Assembly: GCA_026874595.1 (NCBI GenBank)
Contig: CM049308.1
Coordinates: forward strand, 38,939,027 to 39,003,026
DNA: 64,000 bases
Direction of reading: 5' to 3'
Source: Sipunculus nudus
Taxonomy: Eukaryota; Annelida; Sipuncula; Golfingiida; Sipunculidae
The notes below the pieces were generated by a model that worked only from the letters and a program-made list of their open reading frames with translations, searched no databases and had not been told where the DNA came from. A program made the translations under genes and the position numbers. Shown in pieces: positions 41,992-53,940 of the stretch. Within the stretch, counting starts at the first letter, position 1. The number at the start of each line of letters is the position of its first letter.

Positions 41992-43199
41992 CAGTCGATA
42001 CCAGATAGCATACCACTCGAACAGGTCGATATCAAATAGCATACCTCTCGGATAGGTCAATACTAGATAGCCTACCTTTCGGACAGGTCGATACAAGATA
42101 GCATACTACTCGGACAGATTGTAATTGAATAGCATACCAATCGGACAGTGTTCAAACTAGATACCATACCAATCGGAAAGGTCGATACAAGAAAGCATAC
42201 CTCTCGAGAAGGTCGGTACTAGATACCATACCACTCGGACATGTCGATACTATATCGCAAACTTCAGGGACAGGACAAAACTAGATAGCACACCACACGG
42301 ACAGTTCGATACTAGATAGCATGCCACAAGTAAAGGTCAATACTAAATAGCATACCACTGGGACAGGTCAATACAAATTAGAATACTACTTGGAAAGATC
42401 AATACTAGATAGCATGCCACAAGTAGTGGTCAATACTTGAAAGCATACCACTCGGACATGTCGATACAAGATAGCATACCTCTTGGACAAGTCGATACTA
42501 GATAGAATACTACTCGGACAGGTCGATACTAGATAGCATACCTCTCTGACAGGTCGAAACTCTATACCATACCCCTCGGACAGGTCGATACTAGATAGCA
42601 TACCTCTCGGACAGGTCGATACTAGATAGCATACCACACGGACAGGTGATATTAAATAGCAAACCTCTCGGACAGGTGGAAACTAGATAGCATACCTCTT
42701 TGACAATTCGATACTAGATAGCATACCACACGGACAGGTCGATACTAGATGGCATACCACACGGACAGGTCGATACTAGATGGCATACCACACGGACAGG
42801 TCGATACTAGATGGCATACCACACGGACAGGTCGATACTAAATAGCATACATCTCGGGCAGGTCGATACTAGATAGCATATCTCTCTGACAGATCAATAC
42901 TAGATACCATACGACTCGGACAGGTCCATACTATAGACAGCATAACACACGGACAAGTCGATACTAGTTAGCATACCTCTCGTACAGGTCGATTCTTGAT
43001 AGCACACCACAAGGACTAGTCGACACTAAGTATAATATCTCCGGACAGGTCGATACAAGATAGCATACCACACCGACAGGTCGATACTAGATAGCTTTCC
43101 TCTTGGACAGGTCGATTCTAGATAGCTTACCACTCGAACCGGTCGATACTAGATAGCATACTACTCGGACAGGTCGATACTAGATAGCATACTACTCGG
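41992..43199. repeat. 31-bp minisatellite, about 39 copies
   Basis: Tandem imperfect copies of GATAGCATACCACTCGGACA plus GGTCGATACTA. Three consecutive near-identical copies with ATGGCATACCACACGGACAG occur at about 42730-42840, a sign of recent local expansion. No spacers, so not a CRISPR array; no coding signal. Confidence 0.95.
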
Positions 43200-43287
43200 T
43201 GTTGTTTTACCCAGAATATTCCAAAATTTACCAATTTAATTATGAATGTTTGTTCATTATAAGCTATTGATTGAATGTCAAATATTT

Positions 43288-43296
43288 TCAAACGTC

Positions 43297-43331
<35 letters not shown>

Positions 43332-43362
43332 CATGTGTGTGTGTGTTTGTGTATGTGTGTGT
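43288..43362. repeat. (TA)n and (GT)n microsatellites
   Basis: An AT-alternating tract of about 45 bp is followed directly by a GT-rich tract. The 93-codon open frame over it is low-complexity and not supported as a gene. Confidence 0.9.
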
Positions 43363-43399
43363 ACGGTTGTTCAGCTATATGTTCGATTTACAGTTTCAC

Positions 43400-44182
43400 G
43401 TAATCATATATGTGTCGCGGTTCACGAGGGAACTCTAGAAATAACCTATGACTCAAGTCATGAGTCAAGAAAAAATTTGAGTGGATTAAAGAGTGAAAAA
43501 CTCAAGGGAACGAGGTCTCTAACATAGAAAAAAAATCATTGTTTCCTGTTTATTAATTTAAATAAAACGAATGATTAAGACGTCTAGATGTAAATATAAT
43601 AATGTTACCATGTCAACTGACTGTCACCGCTTAAAACTAAGTCGCATGATTATTCAATCGCATAAAAACCTGAACGTAAGCGTCCGGAAAGGGACATACA
43701 GATTAAGTATGGAGAAAACCTTTTTTTTCTCGAGCCTTATGTGCATTTCTCAAACCGCGAGATTTTGTTTCAAACACCTACAGCCATCGTCGGCCGCTTT
43801 GTCTGACAAAAAGGCCAACCCGAACATTCCACGGGTCACCGAGGTAACCGGGAGATTGGGGCTGGCACATGCAAATGATTATGACGGAATTCCTATTCAA
43901 ATTAAAGCATGTGACAAGTTTTTCCAATAGCGACAGATACACATGAACAGCTGACTTTAACCGGGATAAGAGACTACATATTTTTTTCAGAGCCTAGATA
44001 ATTAGTCTGTCAAAAGAAGTTACTTTGACAGCGCCTGCTGTTCAGGACAACGTACTCCCATTGTAGTTGTGGTGAGAAAATTGCACCTGGTGTATAGACT
44101 AGGCAATGGTGTAATATGCTGGTGCATGTGTGACGTCATCAAGGGACGGAGTTGCCGTATGGCCAGTTGCGTGAAAAATATC
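43400..44182. other. Unassigned sequence
   Basis: Holds a 119-codon plus-strand frame (43571-43930) with no recognised domain, signal peptide or splice context. Nothing else can be supported. Confidence 0.4.
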
Positions 44183-45758
44183 TCGATGCCTGTGGGTCGA
44201 TGGTATGAAATAAATATTGATGCCTGTGGGAAGATGGTATATACTTAATATTGATGCCTTTGTGCCGATTGTATTAATTAAATATTGAATCCAATGAGCC
44301 AAGGGTATAAACTAAATGTTGATGCCCCTAGGTCGATGGTATAAACTAAATATTGATGCTAGTGAGCCGACGGTATAAACTAAATATGGATGCTAGTGGG
44401 CCGATGGTATAAAGTAAATATAGATGTCTGTTGGCCGATTGTATTAACTTAAAATTTATGCTAATGGGGAGATGGTATGAACTTTATATTGGTACTAGTA
44501 GGCCGATGGTATAAACTAATTTTTGATGAAAGTAGGCCGATGGTATTAACTTAAAGTTGGTGCTAGTGGACCATGATATAAACTGAATATTGATACTAGT
44601 AAGCTGATGATTTAACTAAATATTGATGCCTGTGCGTCGATGGTATGAACTAAATATTGATGCTAATGGGCTGATAATATAAATTAAATACTGATACGTG
44701 TGGGAAGATGGTATATACTCAATATTGATGCCTGTGTGCCGATTGTATTAATTAAATATTGAATCAAGTGAGCCAAGGGTATAAGCTAAAGATTGCTGCC
44801 CCTAGGCCGATGGTATAAACTAAATATTGATGCTAGTGAGTCGACGGTATAAACTAAATATTGATGCTAGTTGGCCGATGGTATAAAGTAAATATAGATG
44901 TCTGTTGGCCGATTGTATTAACTTAAAATTTATGCTAATGGGGAGATGGTATAAAATAAATATTGATGTCTGTTGGCCGCTGGTTTAAACTCTTTATAAT
45001 GCCTGTGGGCCAATGGTATTAAATAAATATTGATGACTGTTGGCAGATGGTATAATCTAAGTATTGATGCCTTAGGACAATAGCATAAATTAAATATTGA
45101 TACCTGTCAGCCTATGGTATAAACTAAATATTGAAGCCTGCTAGCCGATCGTAGAAACAAAAATATTGATGCTAGTGGTTCGATGGTAAATCTAAATATT
45201 GATGCATGTTGGCCGATGGTATAAACTAAATATTGATACTAGAGGGCCGATGGTATTAAATAAATATTAATGCTAGAGGCCCGATGGTATAAACTTAATA
45301 TTGATGCTAGTGGGCCATGATATTACCTAAATACTGATACTACTAAGCCTATGATTAAACTAAATATTGATGCCTGTGCGCCGATGGTATGAACTAAATA
45401 TTGATGCTAGTGGGCTGCTGGTATAAAGTAAAAACTGATGCCTGTTGCCCGATGGTATAAACTCTTTATAATGCCTGTGGGCCTATGGTATAAAATAAAT
45501 ATTGATGACTGTTGGCCGATGGAATAAACTAAATATTCAAGCCTACTGGCCGAACTTAGAAACAAAAATATTGATGCATGTTGGTGGCTGGTAAAAACTA
45601 AATATTGATGCAAGGGGGCCGATGGTATTAACTTAATATTGATGCTATCGGGATGCAGATGGAATGAACTTTATATTGATTCTAGTGAGCAGATGGAATA
45701 AACTAGATATTGATGCTAGTGGGCCAATGGAATAAACTTAATATTGATGCTAGATGTC
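44183..45758. repeat. 34-bp minisatellite, about 46 copies
   Basis: Imperfect tandem copies of GATGCTAGTGGGCCGATGGT followed by ATAAACTAAATATT. A longer repeat is present: the run starting TGTGGGAAGATGGTATATAC at 44225 recurs at 44699 (about 474 bp, 14 units) with the same irregular variants. Minus-strand frames translate the repeat. Confidence 0.95.
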
Positions 45759-46190
45759 TAATTGTATTTTATTTAGGATGATTTCTCTCAGTTTCTCAGT
45801 GCCTATTTTCCGGTAACCCGGTAACAGTCCGTCCTTGACGTCATTGCATTAATTTCAGAGGAAAGCTAAAATCTAGCAATATATATTGTTTTCTTCATCT
45901 CCTTAAAATCCGGTTTTGTATTCAATGATGTGTTTAGGACATCTTTGCATGACTTAATGTATCAAATAATTCCTTTTTGTTCTCATAACAATTTACCCGT
46001 GGGTCATGACGCTCAGCCGACTGACATATTGACAGTATGTCCATGCTCGGACAACTAATAACGATAATATAGGGGGCATCATTGTTCATGCATATTAGCT
46101 TAAGTTCATCAAGACCCATAAAAACAACAAATTTGATGACAATCCAACCAGCCTTTCATGAGGAATCTGGCAATTCGTGTGTAATTTGCA
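45759..46190. other. Unassigned sequence
   Basis: No gene or clear repeat seen. A 61-codon minus-strand frame at 46119-45934 lacks any recognised motif. Confidence 0.4.
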
Positions 46191-46199
46191 TTATTCCTT

Positions 46200-47440
46200 G
46201 GGTGCTCACACATACCCCAAAACTCTGAGAATATAGGTCAATGTGACCCAATTTCAAGTTTCTGGGGAGAACTTTTGAGGAACTCTCAGGATGTCAAGTT
46301 AGAAGATTCTGGGCAAAATGGTTATGATTTTGGCCCTACTTTGGAATCAAATTTTAAATTATTCTGAGGGGTTCTAATAAGCCCCATAGCACAGAAAAAA
46401 ATGGGTAACAGAGACCTTAATTCACGTTTTCAAAGAGACTTTTCACAGAACTTCCTGGATGTCAAGCTTAAAGATTCTAGGACCAATGGTTACTATTTGA
46501 GCCCTGTTAAAGGACGACCACATCTTTGAAGGTCTCATAAATCAAATTTTTCATCATTCTGGGGGTACTTCGGAGCCCCATAGCTTGAATGATATGGGTA
46601 ACAGAGACCTTATTCTAGGTTTTCCAGGAGACTTTTCATGGACATAACTGAATTTAAAGTAAGAAGATTCCTGGTCCAGCGTTTATGATCTGTGCCCTGA
46701 TAACAAATGACGGCATCTTTTAAGGTATCAAAATAGAGAAAAAATTTAAAAAAAAAATAATAACTATAAAGGTGGCGCCACCAGTCTGCAGAGACTGATA
46801 AAACACTCCATGATCAATAGCCATGCAAAGAATCATGGTGATCAATGCATTAGTTTTTCCAGATACGTGAGCGTTTGTATCAAATTTTTCATTATTCTAG
46901 GGGTACTTCGGAGCCCCATAGCTGAAAGAATATTGATAACAGAGACCTAATTCCAGGTTTCATAAAAGACTTTTCATTGATCTCTCAGGATGTATAGTGA
47001 GAAGATACCAGGTTTAGTGGTTACGACTTGTGCCCTGTGAATAGATGACAGCATCTTTTGAGGTCTCAAAAATAGAGGAAAAAATCGTAAAAAATCGAAA
47101 AAGATACAGGTGGCGCCACCAGTCTGCAGAAAACTGATGAAACACTCCATGATCAATATCCATGCAAAGATTCATGGTGATCAATGCATTAGTTGTTCAG
47201 ATATTTGAGCTTTTGTATCAAATGTTTCATTATTCTTGGGGGTACTTTGGAGCTCCATAGCTGGAAGAATATGGGTAACAGAGACCTAATTCCAGGTTTC
47301 GAATTAAGACTTTTCATGGACCTCTCTGGATGTAAAGTGAGAAGATTCCAGATCCAGTGGTTACTATACGTGCCCTGTTAAAAGATGACGGTATCTTTTT
47401 AAGGTCTCAAAAATAGATAAAAACGTATCGTTGATGGAAG
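46200..47440 (+). repeat. Diverged tandem copies of a dispersed ~194/338-bp repeat
   Basis: The word GCCCCATAGC (or GCTCCATAGC) marks copies at 46381, 46575, 46913 and 47252. Each is followed by ATGGGTAACAGAGACCT and GACTTTTCATGGACCTCT-like words. The two longer spacings include an extra segment with GGTGGCGCCACC, a 12-bp palindrome (46771 and 47110), and CACTCCATGATCAAT. Divergence between copies suggests an old expansion. An inverted copy lies at 49510-49790. Confidence 0.85.
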
Positions 47441-47810
47441 GATTGAGATGCAATTTTTGGCTTAAAATGGATCCACAATCTTTCTAAATTAGTGGGTCTA
47501 GTGGCCTTGACTTTTGATCTCATGACCCCAGAATGAACAGTTCTTACTTTAGTGATGGGCCATAAATAGGTCAAGTTTGAAACCAATATTTTAAATCAAA
47601 CTAGTGTTATCATCTGGAAACTAATGTGGATAGATGGCCCCAATTACCTTTCTAAATAAGTGCTACTGTGACCTTGATCTTTGACCTCATGACCCCAAAA
47701 TTGATAAGAATCTTCCCCTAATGCCATGTTAGCAATATCTTGAAGATAATTGTCCACCTGATAATCGGGTCTCATCCCGTGAAACAGACTGTTGTAAATT
47801 TACAGTGTTG
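47441..47810. repeat. Two diverged copies of a dispersed repeat
   Basis: CTTTCTAAATTAGTGGGTCT...CTTGACTTTTGATCTCATGACC (about 47474-47545) is repeated as CTTTCTAAATAAGTGCTACT...CTTGATCTTTGACCTCATGACC (about 47648-47720). Spacing is about 177 bp. Probably part of the same transposable element family as the block to its left. Confidence 0.65.
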
Positions 47811-47823
47811 TTTTTCTTCAGAG

Positions 47824-47825
<2 letters not shown>

Positions 47826-47866
<41 letters not shown>
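47826..47866. repeat. (TA)n microsatellite
   Basis: About 20 TA dinucleotides. Confidence 0.95.
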
Positions 47867-47868
<2 letters not shown>

Positions 47869-47972
47869 TATAATTGCATACATCCTAGATAAAATTATTA
47901 ACTTTGCAGACAGAACAAAAAATTATCATTCCTAAGAGAAATTTATCGGACACTTAAACAAGAAACATGATA

Positions 47973-49194
47973 CAGTGGAACCCCGCCTTGCGACCACCCT
48001 ACAATTGCGACCACCCCACAATTACGACAGTTTTGCTTGGTCCCGAATTTTTTTAGTTTATTTATGTTCAAAAATGACTCAAGATTACGACCACCCCTGA
48101 ATTCAGAATTACGACCAGATTTCCTGGTCCCAGCGCTAATGCGATCCCGCTCATGCGACCACCGCCGAGAAGTACTGAAACAACATTTGTCACGAGTCAA
48201 TGGCTGCGTCTTGTCACAGGAGCCTTAACGAAAGATCAAAGCGGGTAACAAGGTTACTTAACCCGAGTGTTTATCTGGTCCCGCATATCTTCTCGACTCG
48301 GTGTCTTCGCTGAGACTCGTTGAGGTGTAGGTTATAGTTCAAAGAGGGTAACCATCGGCCTGATTACTTAATGAACCCGTCTGGCCTTGGGTCAGATGCT
48401 AATTGCCCCTCAGTGATCACCTGTAATACAGCTACTTTAAGTGTGGGGTTGCGGGCTAAATATTTCAACTCATCACATATTGTTCGATCCTCATTGGTAA
48501 AATTAACGACCTAGTTAATCCTAAATGTGTTCATACCTTACTGACACTGAGTCTTGAGCAGTCAGTAAAATGTATAAATAAAGCTTGCATGGGGAAAAAT
48601 CCCTCAAATTAACTTGCCTTTTCTGATAGATCGTTGTCAGTTTATTTCTCTACTGGTTAAGTTTGCATTTAAATTGCTTGCTGTTAGGCAACCATGCCTC
48701 TGAAAAAGCCCTCCTTGAAGGATAAAGTGGCGTTAATCAAGGTGGCAACACCACGCGCAGTCAGCACCAAATGGCTCAGCAGTTTAGCGTCGGGAAAACT
48801 CAAGTGCACGCAATATATACTCAAGCGGAAGGCTAAATATATGACAGCCACGTATTATGTTCAATATGCATTCAGTAGGTTGTAATCGTATTGCCTTAGT
48901 GTTATTATTTGTTAATCATCAGTCACTACGTATGTGTACATGTATATTAATTTTATTATGAATAAATAATGTTTGTTCAGCTACACACAAACAAAATTCA
49001 TAATAAGGGTCCTCCGCTAAGTAAAATATTTTGTTATAATTCACATTAAAGATATGCAATAGATAAACTCTGATAAACATTAAATATCAGCGTGTTTTAT
49101 GCGACCATGGTAAGAGTTTCACAAATACGACCACCCCCGAATTACGACCACTTGGCGCAGTCCCCAGGATGGTCGTAATTGTGGGGTTCCACTG
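47973..49194 (+). mobile_element. Non-autonomous pogo/Tigger-like DNA transposon (1222 bp)
   Basis: The ends are inverted repeats, CAGTGGAACCCCGCCTTGCG and, on the other strand, CAGTGGAACCCCACAATTAC, and both are flanked by TA (47971-47972 and 49195-49196). CAGTGGAACC ends and TA target duplication are hallmarks of the pogo/Tigger branch of Tc1/mariner. GCGACCACCC or TACGACCACCCC words occur at least five times near the two ends and may be transposase-binding sites. Only a short remnant of a transposase N-terminus remains inside (48694-48885), so the element depended on a full-length relative. Confidence 0.92.
48694..48885 (+). pseudogene. Remnant of pogo-type transposase DNA-binding domain
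   Basis: The 63-codon frame opens with MPLKKPSLKDKVALIK, resembling the start of CENP-B/pogo helix-turn-helix domains (basic-x-SLEEKVxLI). It contains SGKLKCTQYILKRKA, close to the recognition-helix pattern (GKTQVxxILKxK) of the same family. The spacing between the two parts is shorter than normal, and no Tc5-type or DDE domain follows, so an internal deletion is likely. It lies in the middle of the 1.2-kb element in plus orientation. Confidence 0.6.
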
Positions 49195-49440
49195 TATTTT
49201 CGTGGGCATGTCCTGGCACTAATAACCAATATGTTAAAAAACGGCTAAACCACAACTGCAGGGTAGGGCAACGTTAATGGATAAAGATTTAAGTCTTTGC
49301 AATGCTTCTGCTTTAGAAAAGGAGTAACTTTGCTTTTAACGTAACAATATTTTTTTTAATTGGTTTGACATTACAGCACTTTCATCTCAAAGGCTGATCA
49401 AGAGTACTTGTTTTGTACTTGTTTCATTTGATTACTTTGT

Positions 49441-49840
49441 AGCTCAGCTGACTGTAAGTCAACTGAGGTAAAGGAATGGCGCTTTGTCCGTCGTTCGTCC
49501 GGTCGTCCGGCCATCCGGCAGTCCGTTAGCAGGGCACAAATCGTAAATGCTTGTCCTAGAAATTTCTTAGTGAACATCCAATGAGGTCAATAAAAAATCT
49601 TCTTGGAAACCTGAAATTAAGTCACTGCGACCTATATCCTCCGAGCTATGGGGCTTGAAAGTACCCCCAAGAATAATAAAAGATTTGATACAAAACCTCC
49701 AATATCTTGCCTTGAATATTGACCATGACTAGTTTTGTCAGTTCCCGAAAAGTATTGGCGACACCTGTATTTTTGGTTATTTTAATGAATATTTTTCTAA
49801 TTTTTTTTCAATAAAATGACACAACAATAATGTCAGATTC
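49441..49840 (-). repeat. Inverted, diverged copy of the 46.2-47.4 kb repeat
   Basis: GAGCTATGGGGCTTGAAAGT at about 49657, followed by ACCCCCAAGAATAATAAAAG, is the reverse complement of the GGTACTTCGGAGCCCCATAG region at 46.9 kb. GCAGGGCACAAATCGTAA (49529) matches the reversed TTACGACTTGTGCCCTGT. It begins with AGCTCAGCTGA and TCCGTCGTTCGTCCGGTCGT, low-complexity words that often open this kind of invertebrate repeat. Confidence 0.75.
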
Positions 49841-51162
49841 TCAGCTGTAATTACATCTAGTGTCCCAAAACCTGGTGCGTCTATTGTTCACAAGTGGATG
49901 CCATATAGTTATCACCCTCTCTGTCTGTCTGTTTGTGTTTCTGTCTGTTAATCCGTTCATCCACACAAATTTATACTGATGGTGATACTTAATATTTTAC
50001 CTTTAAAAGCTTTTGTTCAGTCATAGAATAATCTAAAGTAACCAGTCGTAACATGTAAAAAATATTATTTGTCATCTATTGTAAATTAATTTTGATTTGG
50101 GCCCGGGAGATGTATTACGGGAAAATCTACGTCTGTCGGACCTTATATGTTTTGGTTAGGAACTATACTGGTTTATCGAATTTTAGTAACTTTTTTGGTT
50201 GTATATGGGTAGAGTTTTGTCCATTCTATTAAAATCAATTAGAAAATGTGAAATATTCTCACAGAACACGTATGATAAGGCCGTTTTTATTGGGCCCTGG
50301 GTTTCTGACGACCCCAAATTTAGGTAATTTGACCCTTATTAAAAGTTATAATTTATCACTTAAAATATTAATTATCATCAAAATTTGTATTTAATTTTTT
50401 TGGAAGGGGGAGGGGGTGGGGGGGGGGGAGGAGGGATAGACCCAATCTTCACGATTAACCCAATTTCAGGATCATTCCTGTTATGTAAGGGTCATTTTTC
50501 GAGTGTTTAATTGGCCTGGGTTTCTCCAGTTGGGCCCGTGTTTCAGTGTGTTTCTCCAAAACTACATCAAGCATTTAAGAAAAACAGCTTGGTCTAGAGG
50601 GGCTAAAAATAGCAACCGCCTTTTATATACCCCGACCATTACATCCTGCTCCCCTACAGAACTGACATTATCTCAGGGGCGTGTCGGGGGGGGGGGGAGG
50701 GGTATGGCTCCCTGCTGCACCCCCTTGCCACGCCCCTGAGACTTCCGACTTTGCGTATAATGTTAAGATTAATTTTATTAGGCGCAGGAAAAATGTTAGC
50801 ACGAAAACGATTTTAAACTCGTGAAAATATCAGTCAAGTTTCATTTCTTTTCACTTTATATGCAACAATTTATCCATAGGCATATATCCCGGGAACATAT
50901 ATAATGAGTCTATAGTGAGATTATAAAGAAACTATATGGAGCTAAGACATCATGCATCCTTAACTAATGATTAATAAGTTGATTATAATAATAACTGACT
51001 CTTTTCCACTCATACTCAATTGTTGTTTCTTTTTCTTATACTCTGACACGTTTTCTAGATATGAGTAGAAACGCACAATTAAATGTACAACAACATTGAA
51101 TTTTAAAGCTGAGTCTTGACATAATTTAACTTTTCTTAGATTTCTATCTCAACTGTCTCATA
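49841..51162. other. Unassigned sequence with G-runs
   Basis: No supported gene. G-rich tracts occur at 50404-50440 and 50684-50702. A 13-bp perfect inverted repeat lies at 50671-50683 and 50729-50741, given separately. Confidence 0.5.
50671..50741. repeat. 71-bp foldback sequence with 13-bp inverted arms
   Basis: TCTCAGGGGCGTG at the left and CACGCCCCTGAGA at the right are exact reverse complements around a G-rich centre. CAGGGGCGTG ends are typical of short hAT-like non-autonomous elements, but no 8-bp duplication is visible in the flanks. Confidence 0.7.
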
Positions 51163-51605
51163 CAGTGGCGTCAATTTATCTTCAAGGTTGGGGGGGGGGG
51201 GGTGATTTGCAGGGTAGGGAGATGACTAGCAAGGGTAGGGGGATGACAGGCGTAGAAGGGTAATCAAAATGGAAAAAAACAGACATGTTTATATATATAT
51301 ATTCATATATATAATATATTTACTTTTTATTGTCTGTGTGGTACATATCAAATACATGTATATAATCATTAAGTGTAGGGTTTAAAAAATAAGGTATATT
51401 TTAATTCTCAACCATTTAGATATAAATATTTCACAGTAAACTCATAATTGGAACCAAAATCTATGTTTCTATTTATTAATATATTTAATTTGAAATATAT
51501 AAATATTTTTCTCTGAATAGTGAGGGGGATGATTTCATTGACCATTCCCCTTACCAAAAATTGAGGGGGATATATACACCCCCTCCCCCTATATTGACGC
51601 CCCTG
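51163..51605. mobile_element. Non-autonomous hAT-type element (443 bp) with 8-bp TSD
   Basis: Inverted ends CAGTGGCGTCAATTTATC and CAGGGGCGTCAATATAGG (reversed at the right) are flanked on both sides by GTCTCATA (51155-51162 and 51606-51613). An exact 8-bp target duplication with CAG...CTG ends defines the hAT superfamily. The interior is AT-rich with G-runs and no transposase, so it is a MITE-like passenger. A relic relative lies at about 41750-41930. Confidence 0.95.
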
Positions 51606-53940
51606 GTCTCATATAAACTAACACTGTTAAACTAACACATACACACATTCTTATCATGAGACATCATGAAGCCCCCTCCCCCCCCACACACACACACACA
51701 AAACACACATACTTCGGCAAATCCTGTTCTAGAATCTGTCTCTAACAAGACCCCATGCATAAATATAAAATGTAAATATGTTTATGTGTCCAAAAATGGT
51801 ATTCCTGGTATATAAATGGTACCTGACTGACCCTATTGTGAGGTACAACATATATGCCCAAGTGTCCCAGAATGCGGTACATGGGTTTCAGGTAAAGTCT
51901 TGTATAAACATAATAATATGTTCATGTATCCAAGAATGTGGTATCTAGTTTTCTGGCCAGCCGCTACCTTAACGTGCTAATATATATGATAATGTGTCCA
52001 AGAATAAGTTGTCTTTGTAACTAGTGCATAAAAGTAATGGCGTCTTCAGGCTGCATGCCTGGATGCATTTTATTAGTATTTACCCATTGAGACGTATCCC
52101 GATTGGACGTATTATGGTTCACGTATTTGATGGTAAAATGATTACTTCCCCATTGTTTTGAAAAAGTACACTTACTAATATCTGCGAATAATTTTTTATA
52201 TATTTCAAAGTATATTTTAAGGACTTTTTAGAACTTTATGCTTTGTTATTCAGGGTTCAATACAGCTTAAAATTTACACTTTACAGCATACACTTAACAG
52301 TAGTAGGCCGAGTCTTCATTCAGGGTCAACAAAAACCTCTTAACTGAAGGACTAAATGTCAAATAAAGTTATTAAATGCACTGCAGATATTGTCATTGAT
52401 TATATGTACATTATTTAATTGTCAATGAACCATTAATGAAAATGTGAAAATTCATATATAATTATTACAGAAATATGACATAATGATATTGAAACTCGTA
52501 CAGGCGCGGATCCGGTTTATGCATGACACCCGTTTACTCCTCCCTTAAAAAAATCCTGGATCGGCGCCTGTCATACCAGAGCCAGAGATGCATGAGAAAT
52601 AAAAACACCTCCATTACACGATCCTATATAATAAGAAAAAAAAAACAACTGATCCATTTCAGGGTGATCCATACACCCACGGCTGAATACACTGAAACAG
52701 TGTCGTACAAATTATTCGAACCCAATCAACAAACACATCTGGCTTCAAGTCAGAGTTTTGCAAATGGCATTTTGCAACAAGGGATCCTACATCTTCCGCA
52801 CATATACAATCAACCACCTTCAGAGTAAGCCGGAATTCACATAACTTTACAGATAGAACGGAGAATAGCTTTATGCCCACAAGTATATAATCTTTTTCTT
52901 TATAAATCAAATGCATATGAGTTTGAGTCGGAGATTGTGATTGAACACGAAAAATGTAACTGAAATGTGTGACAGAACTGTCTGTGGAACGATATTCTTC
53001 TAACTTGTTGAGCAGATTCACCGTTTGGCTTCCTGCTGCAGCTTGAAAGCAGCTCCGTTAAACGGTGCGATGCCTGCAGAATTTTGCCTCCGCCAGGAGG
53101 GTATGCGATCATCTCCTTTCGTGTGTGTTTGCGTCGGTCTTGTTCACAATATAAATTACGCAGTCTTGAACCTCATGACATTTACAGGGTATTTTGAGAA
53201 TGGGCCATTGAAGAATCTATCCGATTTCGATATGGATCCGGCTTAAAATCCGGATTCAGGAATATCATCAAGGAATATTCAGAAATGTACAGCCATTTAT
53301 GTAAGAACTAATCTGGGAATATTGGCAGAAAATGAATTGAACACGGTTTTAGGAGCATTCAACAATAGGGGCCCCACACAGTACGGAGGCTTGTATTCCT
53401 CAGAATGCAGCTTTCTAGTTTAAGCTGTTAGTGTTAACTAATCTTGATAACTGGTCAATGTTTTAATGGTAGTGTTGGAGTTATAGAAGGTTTAATACAC
53501 TTGTTCCCTCTATACAAGTACCTAGGTCTGTAATTTCTTGATGTTAAGATTTCAGCTCAGCTTTGACTGAACGTATACGCAACTACAGCGATCACCTTTT
53601 GACCGTCGTCTGCCTGTCCGTCCAGCAAACAATATTTAAATTTAAACTTTATTCATTTTACACGGATTGTACAATTAGTTATTAAGGCACTCTCCTTGGC
53701 TCAGGTGTCTGAGGTGCCCTAAGTTGTAGTGTCTGGAGTGGAGGAAACCGGAGAACCCGGAGACCACCGTCCTCATAACAGCCCACTCATAGCATATATA
53801 GTTACTCTCACATCCACGTCTTCCTTCAGTACTCGTGTAAAATTTCAGCAAAATTATAAAGGATGCTTAATAGCAACCTTATTTACGTCCAACAAACAGT
53901 ACGGATCACGATGATGCGCCAAATATAAAGACACACACAT
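51606..53940. other. Intergenic sequence downstream of the Kunitz gene
   Basis: No gene supported. Open frames at 52523-52828 and 53021-52659 have no recognised domain and overlap on opposite strands. A short inverted-repeat element lies at 52501-52570. GCCTCCGCCAGGAGGGTATG at 53086 is shared in part with 41309 and probably belongs to a dispersed repeat. Confidence 0.5.
52501..52570. mobile_element. Short (70-bp) hAT-like inverted-repeat element
   Basis: CAGGCGCGGATCCGG at the left and CCTGGATCGGCGCCTG at the right form imperfect inverted ends of about 15 bp. CAGGCGCGGATCC-type ends are common in very small hAT-like MITEs. No target duplication is apparent, so the call is tentative. Confidence 0.5.

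Noticed and set aside
43571-43930. 119-codon plus-strand frame as a gene
   Set aside because: No recognised domain, no splice or promoter context and flanked by simple repeats; insufficient to call a gene.
41992-45758. CRISPR-like regular repeats
   Set aside because: The 31-bp and 34-bp units are directly abutting with no unique spacers, and the window is eukaryotic.
52523-53246. Overlapping frames on both strands as short genes
   Set aside because: Mutually overlapping, without domains, partly over a short inverted-repeat element and a dispersed repeat.
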